Origin: an uncultured Myxococcales bacterium
Lineage (GTDB): Bacteria > Myxococcota_A > UBA9042 > CAIXZC01
DNA: 56,402 nt
Assembly: GCA_903895725.1 (NCBI GenBank)
Contig: CAITUV010000083.1
Span: forward strand, 1 to 56,402
Direction of reading: 5' to 3'
Positions 50,372-56,402 of this stretch are shown here, in pieces. Positions within the stretch are counted from its first letter, which is position 1, and each line of letters starts with the position of its first letter. The notes beneath the pieces were generated by a model. That model ran no database searches. It was not told the DNA's origin and was given only the letters and a program-made list of their open reading frames with translations. The position numbers were made by a program, and so were the translations under genes.

Positions 50372-52852
50372 TCAGGGCATCGCCGCCTGGGCGCAGCTGC
50401 AGTGGCCAGCCTTCTCGGAGTATACAGGGTTCACTTCGAACAGGGTGAAGAAGTCGTTCTCATTGCTGACCTGCAGGGCGTCGAACCGCTCCAGATCCGC
50501 GTAGGCCTGGGCCGCAGGTGATGCCCCATCCTTCTTGATGGTCCTGACTTCGCCGTTGACTCCGCTGGCCACCGAGGAGGCGGTGTTGGACTTGCGGTTC
50601 TCCATGAAGACGTAAAACCGCCTCGGACACAGGGCCTTCGTCACGGGGCAGTCCGACGGCAGGTTCTGCATGGCCGGGTTGATGCTCTCCAGGTAGGGAC
50701 GGATCTGGACGTTCTTCTTCTCGAGCGGCATGAGCTCGTTGTAGGAGTAGTAGGTCTCCCCACGCCACACGATGAGCCACGACGTGATGTGGTACGGGCA
50801 GACGCGCTTGTCCGTACCGTTGAAGTACTCGTAGAGCCCCTCGAAGCCCATCTTGCGGATGATCGGCTCGTAGGCCTCCCGCTCCAGGTGCTGGAGCTTG
50901 TCTCCACACCGGTCATAGTAGTCCTCGAACACGGACTTCTGGGACCAGTGGGGCGAGAGCATCGGCATGTAGTAGTTCAGAGTCCACAGCAGCAGCAGCA
51001 CGCCGGCCAGGCCGAGACCCCCGACACCGACGGCCCGGGTCCTGGCAAACAGGAACAGGAGAAAGGCCACCACCCCAAGGACGCCGAGGAACCGGACCAC
51101 GTTGTCGTATAACAGCGCATCCTGGTTGAGCGCCCATTTGACCGTGTCGGTCGTGTAGTTGTAGAACTGGGAGGCCGCCCAGGTGTTGTCGCAGGTCAGG
51201 TCCGCACGGCAGGTCTCGTGCGGGCCGCAATCCGCATCGGAAGCGCAGGCCACGGGGGCATCGTCGCTGGACGGGGCCGTGGCGTCGACAGGCGCATGCT
51301 GCGGCAGCGGGCGGTCATACTTGTAGGTGAACATGTTGCGGAGCAGCTGCTCGTCCTTGGCAAGGTTGTAGGTGAGGCCCACGAACAGGCCCAGCCCCAG
51401 GAGCGCTGCGGCCTTGACCGCAATGGCCTTTGACTTCAGGTTGTCCGCCAGCAGCTTGCCGATCAGAAGGGCAGCGGGGGGGAGCGCCGGGAAGATGTAG
51501 TGGTGGAACTTGGTCTTGGCCAGCGTGAACAGCAGGTAGGAGATGAAGAACCAGAGGAACACGAACAGATGGAACTGGTTCTCTCGGCTTCGCTCGCGGA
51601 AGCGCAGGCGTGCCGCAGCAAACACCAGCAGCGGAACGAACGCAACCCACGGGTACAGCCCCACTCCCAGCCACTTGAGGAAGTGCTCGAACGTGCCCGA
51701 GTCAATCTGATGAACTCCGGTCCCGAGCCGGTTGAAGTGGTCGTGAACGAAGAACCGCGAGTAGAACGCATTCCCGTGGCGGCAGAACATCGCCACGTAC
51801 CAGGGGAACGACACCAGGACGAACGCCAGGACCGTCCGGACCACCCGGAATGCCTTGAGCAGACGCCACTGGTTCGTGAGCAGCAGGAACATGAACAGAA
51901 TGGCCCCCGGCAGCATGAAGCCCAGGAGCCCCTTGCCCAGCGTGGCCAGGCCGGCCATGGTGGCGAATACCAGGATGTGCCCCTCCCGGAGCGTGCGATC
52001 CTTCAGCTCGCCGTCCAGCGGCTGCCGTCGGATGAGCCGCACGGCAATCGGGAACAGCATCCACACCAGCAGGACAACCGTGAGAACCCCATACGCGATG
52101 GAGTGGTAGATGCCGTTCGACTTCACCAGGGCCAGCAGTCGGGCAACTCCCGACAGGTTGTCGAAAGTCCGGTCGTCCACCAGGTCGGTCCCGATGACGA
52201 TGAATTGCGGGACCGCCGACACCAGGAAGACCAGGAGCGAGAATCCGAGCTTGGCCAGATAGCCCGCCGTCGATGCCCCGCTCTCGTCCGGGCCGAACAG
52301 CGCCAGCACCAGGAACAGAAGGGCGATGGTCAGCGGGGCCACGAATACCATGTCGGTCTGCGCCTGTCTGGCCAGCATGAAGAACTGTGGACTGGTGGCC
52401 ACGACCAGCATTCCGAGCAGCCCCACCTTTCTTGACCAGACCTTGGTCAGCACATAGTAGGCGAAGAAGGCCGTCAGCATGGCAAACAGTGCCATGGGGA
52501 GGCGGATGGCCCACTCCGAGAAACCGATGAGTCGAACTGCCGCGGCCTCGGTCCAGAAGATGAGGATGGGCTTCGAATAGAAGTAGGATCCCTGCTTCAC
52601 CTGGTCGCCAATCTTGGTGCGATAGCCCCACCACGGGTTGACCCAATCGTAGGACTCGACCATGTTTCGGGTCACTTCCCCATAGTGAGTCTCCCAGGGA
52701 TCCCACAGCCCGAACGACCCCAGATTCGGAAGGAACAACGCTGCCAGGAGGACGACAACGCCGATGCGCACCGCCCACTCTCCCCGAGGTCTCTTCCAGG
52801 GTACCGCTTCGCCCAGGGGCAGCAGGCGGCTTCCGATTTCGGTCTGGTCCAT
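50372..52852 (-). CDS. GT39/ArnT-like membrane glycosyltransferase
   Basis: An 826-residue protein with about 12 predicted membrane helices. The first outer loop has GLWDPWETHYGEV, with acidic residues in the place of the catalytic Asp of GT-C enzymes, and SYFYSKPILIFWTEAAAVRL follows in ArnT/PMT style. Residues about 515-565 form an extracytoplasmic loop with a small Cys cluster (CASDADCGPHETC, then CDNTW). The C-terminal 200 residues form a soluble outer domain. It would transfer a sugar from a polyprenyl phosphate donor to lipid, glycan or protein outside the inner membrane. First gene of the operon with enolase and two lipoproteins. Confidence 0.85.
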   Translation of the reverse strand: MDQTEIGSRLLPLGEAVPWKRPRGEWAVRIGVVVLLAALFLPNLGSFGLWDPWETHYGEVTRNMVESYDWVNPWWGYRTKIGDQVKQGSYFYSKPILIFWTEAAAVRLIGFSEWAIRLPMALFAMLTAFFAYYVLTKVWSRKVGLLGMLVVATSPQFFMLARQAQTDMVFVAPLTIALLFLVLALFGPDESGASTAGYLAKLGFSLLVFLVSAVPQFIVIGTDLVDDRTFDNLSGVARLLALVKSNGIYHSIAYGVLTVVLLVWMLFPIAVRLIRRQPLDGELKDRTLREGHILVFATMAGLATLGKGLLGFMLPGAILFMFLLLTNQWRLLKAFRVVRTVLAFVLVSFPWYVAMFCRHGNAFYSRFFVHDHFNRLGTGVHQIDSGTFEHFLKWLGVGLYPWVAFVPLLVFAAARLRFRERSRENQFHLFVFLWFFISYLLFTLAKTKFHHYIFPALPPAALLIGKLLADNLKSKAIAVKAAALLGLGLFVGLTYNLAKDEQLLRNMFTYKYDRPLPQHAPVDATAPSSDDAPVACASDADCGPHETCRADLTCDNTWAASQFYNYTTDTVKWALNQDALLYDNVVRFLGVLGVVAFLLFLFARTRAVGVGGLGLAGVLLLLWTLNYYMPMLSPHWSQKSVFEDYYDRCGDKLQHLEREAYEPIIRKMGFEGLYEYFNGTDKRVCPYHITSWLIVWRGETYYSYNELMPLEKKNVQIRPYLESINPAMQNLPSDCPVTKALCPRRFYVFMENRKSNTASSVASGVNGEVRTIKKDGASPAAQAYADLERFDALQVSNENDFFTLFEVNPVYSEKAGHCSCAQAAMP

Positions 52853-52885
52853 CTCAAAGCCCCGCTTCTCAAGAAAACTTCGCTA

Positions 52886-52914
52886 CTTGTACTCTATGCT
52901 CCGGAGTGAATCAA
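52886..52914 (-). promoter_or_regulatory. Possible promoter for the GT39-eno-lipoprotein operon
   Basis: Minus strand TTGATT (52914-52909), 17-base spacer, TACAAG (52891-52886), 34 bases before the start. It begins just after the terminator of the sigma factor gene. Confidence 0.4.
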
Positions 52915-52937
52915 GGAAAAGCGAGGCCTGAGCCTCG
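52915..52937 (-). terminator. Possible rho-independent terminator of the sigma factor gene
   Basis: Directly after the stop codon, the minus strand folds as CGAGGC-TCAG-GCCTCG, then C, TTTT, CCTT. The six-pair GC stem is good, the T run is short. Confidence 0.5.
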
Positions 52938-53717
52938 TCACGCTGCGGTCGAGGGATAGTCCATCCGGCGCATCTTCTTGGCCAGCTTGCCCAGGGCCTC
53001 GGTGTGGAGCTGAGACACCCTCCCCTCGGTCACCCCGAACACGGCAGCAATCTCTTTGATGGAGAGGTTGTCGAAGTAGTAGAGCGTAATCATCTGCCGG
53101 AGACGTTCCTTGAGCTCGGACAAGGCTGCGGCCAGAAGATCTCCCTGATCTCGCAAATCGCTCACGGCCAGGGGGTCGGGCGAGGAGGCGTCGGGGATCA
53201 CCTCGAGGGGATCCCTTCGCTCGTCGTCTCCCCCCATTTCCGAGAAGCGCATGACGCGCCGCGGGGCGATGCGGCGAACGAGCCTGGAGAAGCCATCACT
53301 GTCCAATCCCATCCGGTTCGCCATCTCGTCCGTGGTGGGCCGCCGCCCCAGGGCATCCTCCAGCCCTCGACGAACCGAATCGAGCTCTCCCCCCTCCTGT
53401 CTCACCGAGCGTGGTGCCCAGGCTGCCTGGCGAAGGTCGTCGAGCATCGACCCCCGGATTCGAATGGAGGCGTACTTGCGGAAGCTCCCCCCTTCCATGG
53501 GGCGATAGCGGTCCACTGCTGCAATCAGCCCCAGCGTTCCCGCCGATGCCAGATCCTCGAAATCCACCGATAGGGGCAGCCCCGTCTTCAGGCGACGGGC
53601 GATGACGCGTACCAGCGGAAGGAATGCGCGGATGATGCGCTCCCGGTCGAGACCGACCGGTGCACCCGTCTCGAAGAAGACATCCCAATCCCTGTCAAGA
53701 CCGGCCAGCGACTCCAT
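52938..53717 (-). CDS. FliA/WhiG-type alternative sigma factor (sigma-28 family)
   Basis: A 259-residue protein. I chose ATG 53717 because the promoter at 53764-53793 lies between it and the further ATG 53786. Region 2 has DFEDLASAGTLGLIAAVDRY and KYASIRIRGSMLDDLRQ, then WAPRSVR, hallmark of the FliA group. Region 3 (PTTDEMANRMGL) and region 4 (YFDNLSIKEIAAVFGVTEGR, VSQLHTEAL) are complete. No flagellar genes are in the window, so it may control motility elsewhere or a developmental or surface regulon, as WhiG does. It is divergent from the pseudokinase gene. Confidence 0.92.
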   Translation of the reverse strand: MESLAGLDRDWDVFFETGAPVGLDRERIIRAFLPLVRVIARRLKTGLPLSVDFEDLASAGTLGLIAAVDRYRPMEGGSFRKYASIRIRGSMLDDLRQAAWAPRSVRQEGGELDSVRRGLEDALGRRPTTDEMANRMGLDSDGFSRLVRRIAPRRVMRFSEMGGDDERRDPLEVIPDASSPDPLAVSDLRDQGDLLAAALSELKERLRQMITLYYFDNLSIKEIAAVFGVTEGRVSQLHTEALGKLAKKMRRMDYPSTAA

Positions 53718-53763
53718 TCGTATGCGGCGCCCCCTCCGCCGGTGCAGGCAGCCCGGCCGCATG

Positions 53764-53793
53764 ATTCTAGTGGGGGGCATGCCCACGTGTCAA
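53764..53793 (-). promoter_or_regulatory. Predicted strong promoter for the sigma factor gene
   Basis: Minus strand TTGACA (53793-53788), 18-base spacer, TAGAAT (53769-53764), 46 bases upstream of ATG 53717. Confidence 0.65.
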
Positions 53794-53819
53794 TGCGAAG
53801 CATGGAGGCGATTTTGTCA

Positions 53820-53848
53820 TTGCAAAAGCCTGTTTCGGGATCTAGACT
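53820..53848 (+). promoter_or_regulatory. Predicted promoter for the pseudokinase gene
   Basis: TTGCAA (53820-53825), 17-base spacer, TAGACT (53843-53848), 84 bases upstream of ATG 53933 and back to back with the sigma factor promoter. Confidence 0.5.
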
Positions 53849-53915
53849 GCCGGACGCTGGGTTGGTGTATCCGCCGTCCAGGCAGCCCTGTCGCTGCTCT
53901 CAGGACGAGGCGGCC

Positions 53916-53936
53916 ATGCATAAGGTGAATGTATGA
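53916..53936 (+). CDS. Possible six-codon leader ORF overlapping the pseudokinase start
   Basis: ATG 53916 encodes MHKVNV and stops at TGA 53934-53936, which overlaps ATG 53933-53935 of the next gene. The AAGGTGA that serves the kinase start lies inside it. It could couple translation, but may be chance. Confidence 0.25.
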   Translation: MHKVNV

Positions 53937-56402
53937 TTGGAACCACTGTGGCGGGCAGGTACCGGATTGAGCAGGAGTTGTTCTCGGACAAGCTGGCGAC
54001 TGCCTATTCCGCAAGGGAGGTCGTTCAAGGGTTCCCGGTCCTGGTGCAGATCCTGGACAAAGGAATCTCTGCCGATGACGCCCAGGTGAAGCATATCCTC
54101 GGAGTCTCCGGGCGCCTGGCGGACGTCGGGAGCGCAACCCTCGTTCCGGTCATCGATTCCGGGAAGACAGACCAGGGCTCCACGTACGTCGTGACGGCTC
54201 TGCCGGATGCCGTGTCCCTCGCTGATTACTGCAAGGGCGGACTCGGGCTGCCGGAAGTGGTGGACCTGTCGTTCCAGCTCGCCACCGGCCTCGGTGTCGC
54301 CGCCCAGGAAGGTGTGTTCCACCGCGGGCTTTCGGCACACACGGTCATGGTTTCGGTCGTCGGAACCGGGGGGCAGATCGCCCGCATCGTCAACTGGGGC
54401 TTCGACATCCTGATGCCGGCCTACGCGGCCAATCAGAAGGACGAGCGCTTTTACGGGATCCCCGAGTACATGGCCCCCGAGGTCTGCTCGGGAAAGGGGT
54501 ACGCTGACCAGTCCGACGTTTACTCGCTGGGCATCCTGGTCTACCAGATGCTGACCGGCAAGCCGCCGTTCATTTCGAGCAACTTCAATACGACCATCAA
54601 GCGCCAGGTGTATGAGAAGCCGTTGCCTCTTCACCTGCTCAAGCGTGGCATTCCCAACATCGCCGAATTCGAGAAGATCATCCTCAAGGCACTTCAGAAG
54701 CTGCCGGGCAAGCGCACCGAGAGCCTCTCCCTGATGGCCCAGGAGATTCGGGCATTCCAGGAGCAGTTCGTGCCCGAGCTCGAGTTCACAGCGGCCCCGC
54801 CGGCATCCTGGCCCAGGGCCGGACAGGGGGCGCCGGTGGAAGCAGCACCCAGGCCGGTGGCCCCCGCCGCAGCGGACGAGCCCCGCTCGTCCACCATGAT
54901 GTTCCCCGGCATTGCTTCCGAGAAGCTCGCTCCGCTCGACTCTCAGCCGATCCGACTCGAGGAGAAGCCCGTCGAGAAGGATGAGGAGGAGGCCGGCGAC
55001 ACGCTTCGCCTCGGGGATGCCCCGGCTTCCGAGCCGGCCCCCGCCCCGGCCCCCGAGCCCGAGCGTATCGAGAAGACCGTGGCCCAGGTACCGGAAGAAG
55101 ACGTCGGGGCCGCCGAGTCTCATGTCCCCGAAGAGGAAGCTGCCGTCGAGCGTCCCCGGGCCGTCACCCAGATGTTCGAGGCGGCCGACGTTCTTCGCGG
55201 CGCCGAACAGGCCAAGGCAGCGGCCAAGCCGGCGGAGCCCAAGCCGGAGCCCAAGCCGGAACCCAAGGCTGAGGCCGTCGGGAAGCCGGCCCATGCCCCC
55301 AAGGCTGCGGCGGAAGGCACGGCCAAGGCAAAGGCCGCCGGCCAGGGGGCCGATGAGGACTGGTTCGTCGAGTCCCCACAGGAGCTCGAAGCCCGCGAGG
55401 TCACCGACAACTGGGCGGACCGCAAGCCGCAGTCCAGCGCCCGCTTCTACATCATCGTAGGCGCTGTAGCCATCGTCCTGGTCGCCGGTATCGTCTTCCT
55501 CGTTTCCATCCTCGGTGGCAAGGACAAGGCGGAAGGGGACGGCCCCAAGCAGACCGCAGGCGAGGTCCAGAAGAAGCAGAAGGAAGAAGAGGCCGAGCGG
55601 CGCCGCCAGGAAGAGCGGGCCAAGCTCAAGGCCGAGATGGAGCGCAAGGCGGCCGAGGAGAAGGCCCAGGAGGAGGCCCTCAAGGCCAAGATTCGCGAGC
55701 AGGCCCGCCTCCAGGCAGAGAAGGAGAAGATGCGGGAGGAGCAGCGCCAGAAGGAAGAAGCCCTCCTGGCCGAGAAGGCCCGCCTCGAGGCCGAGAAGCA
55801 GGTCCTTCAGGCCCGCAGCGACCTGATGCGTTTCGGACAGTCCGCCGGCGAGTATCGGGCGGCCCTCGAGAAGCGCAAGGAAGTCTGGGCCGCCAAGGGC
55901 AATCCGGAGAAGGTAGCGGCCATGGACACCCTCATCGCTGAGCTGGCTGCCCTGGAGAAGCGCGGTACCGAGCTGGTAATCCCGGACGGCGCCGCAGCTG
56001 CGGCTCCCGCGATTGAGCGCCTGCAGACGCTTTCCACTGATTTCAACGGCTTTGCCACTCGGGCCGATGCCGCCATCAAGGAAAGCCTCGAGGGTGACAC
56101 CGGTACCGCTCTGACGCCCGAAGAGGCAGCAAAGGCCGCTGAGGAGGCCAAGAAGGCCGAGGAAGCCGCCGCCGCCCTCGCTGCCGAGGAAGCCAAGAAG
56201 GCCGAGGAAGCCAAGAAGGCCGAGGAAGCCAAGGCCGCCGAGGAAGCCAAGAAGGCCGAGGAAGCCAAGAAGGCCGAGGAAGCCAAGGCCGCCGAAGAGG
56301 CGAAGAAGGACGAGAAGAAGTCCAAGAAGGAAGAGGAAGCCGCCAAGAAGGCCGAGGAGAAGAAGAAGAAGGAAGAGGAAGCGGCTGCCAAGAAGGCCGA
56401 GG
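53933..56402 (+). CDS. Membrane pseudokinase (Ser/Thr kinase fold) with coiled-coil tail, 3' end outside window
   Basis: 823 codons are visible with no stop. Residues about 8-275 follow a bacterial Ser/Thr kinase fold: PEYMAPE (177-183) and DVYSLGILVYQMLTGKPPF (195-213) are well kept. The catalytic residues are lost: the VAIK lysine is Gln39 (VLVQIL), HRDLKPEN reads HRGLSAHT (130-137), DFG reads NWG (154-156), and the glycine-rich loop has no glycines. A Pro/Glu/Ala-rich linker, one membrane helix (about 505-527, YIIVGAVAIVLVAGIVFLV) and a long Lys/Glu/Ala coiled coil follow. It probably senses or scaffolds and does not phosphorylate. Start: AAGGTGA 4 bases before ATG 53933. Confidence 0.88.
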   Translation, partial: MIGTTVAGRYRIEQELFSDKLATAYSAREVVQGFPVLVQILDKGISADDAQVKHILGVSGRLADVGSATLVPVIDSGKTDQGSTYVVTALPDAVSLADYCKGGLGLPEVVDLSFQLATGLGVAAQEGVFHRGLSAHTVMVSVVGTGGQIARIVNWGFDILMPAYAANQKDERFYGIPEYMAPEVCSGKGYADQSDVYSLGILVYQMLTGKPPFISSNFNTTIKRQVYEKPLPLHLLKRGIPNIAEFEKIILKALQKLPGKRTESLSLMAQEIRAFQEQFVPELEFTAAPPASWPRAGQGAPVEAAPRPVAPAAADEPRSSTMMFPGIASEKLAPLDSQPIRLEEKPVEKDEEEAGDTLRLGDAPASEPAPAPAPEPERIEKTVAQVPEEDVGAAESHVPEEEAAVERPRAVTQMFEAADVLRGAEQAKAAAKPAEPKPEPKPEPKAEAVGKPAHAPKAAAEGTAKAKAAGQGADEDWFVESPQELEAREVTDNWADRKPQSSARFYIIVGAVAIVLVAGIVFLVSILGGKDKAEGDGPKQTAGEVQKKQKEEEAERRRQEERAKLKAEMERKAAEEKAQEEALKAKIREQARLQAEKEKMREEQRQKEEALLAEKARLEAEKQVLQARSDLMRFGQSAGEYRAALEKRKEVWAAKGNPEKVAAMDTLIAELAALEKRGTELVIPDGAAAAAPAIERLQTLSTDFNGFATRADAAIKESLEGDTGTALTPEEAAKAAEEAKKAEEAAAALAAEEAKKAEEAKKAEEAKAAEEAKKAEEAKKAEEAKAAEEAKKDEKKSKKEEEAAKKAEEKKKKEEEAAAKKAE
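56131..56402 (+). repeat. Low-complexity Lys-Lys-Ala-Glu-Glu-Ala coding repeat
   Basis: Repeats of GCCAAGAAGGCCGAGGAA, about 18 bases, encoding AKKAEE units in the coiled-coil tail of the pseudokinase. The array continues past the window end. Confidence 0.85.

Overview
This GC-rich window looks like the chromosome of a member of the Myxococcota or a related deltaproteobacterial lineage. The signs are cysteine-rich repeat lipoproteins of the DUF4215/MopE type, many lipoproteins with long Asp/Ala/Pro/Ser-rich tethers, an FHA-GGDEF protein, a FliA-type sigma factor, a Ser/Thr-kinase-like membrane protein and a split saccharopine pathway. The lineage is inferred from gene content; there is no rRNA or other marker to prove it. 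No tRNA, rRNA, CRISPR array, integrase or insertion sequence was seen.

Layout. 1-2070: the end of a tetraheme cytochrome with a repetitive Ala/Pro linker, then a cation:proton antiporter. 2154-4518: FadL-like porin plus lipoprotein (minus). 4777-8601: giant Cys-repeat lipoprotein. 8614-19810: isoprenoid- or lipid-type redox enzymes (CrtI-like, geranylgeranyl-reductase-like and amine-oxidase-like flavoproteins, and a saccharopine-dehydrogenase-like oxidoreductase), a GH19-like lipoprotein, a Cys-rich lipoprotein and an unusual cNMP-binding/acetoacetate-decarboxylase fusion. 20142-20516: histone H1-like Lys/Ala/Pro protein. 20559-25626: one LTD/CotH-kinase lipoprotein gene split by a frameshift at a run of 11 G. 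25853-33138: two operons of lipoproteins (PI-PLC, Cys-rich, PPC-domain, arylsulfotransferase-like), with genes joined by ATGA overlaps.

33328-38489: a sulfur-activation module (cysD, cysNC) facing a KAS III/OleA-like condensing enzyme and a PAPS-type sulfotransferase, each side with its own recognisable promoter. This is the best candidate for an undescribed pathway. 38452-41815: operon for lysine-ketoglutarate reductase, saccharopine dehydrogenase and a glutaredoxin-like lipoprotein. 41997-44861: FHA-GGDEF protein and UvrB. 44878-52852: operon of a GT39-type membrane glycosyltransferase, enolase, a beta-propeller/phosphoesterase lipoprotein and another lipoprotein. 52938-56402: FliA-type sigma factor divergent from a membrane pseudokinase that runs off the window.

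Themes: heavy investment in the cell surface (13 predicted lipoproteins), secreted hydrolases consistent with a predatory or scavenging life, sulfation chemistry, and a recurrent promoter pattern close to TTGACN-N17-TAGNNT that can be read by eye in front of many transcription units.
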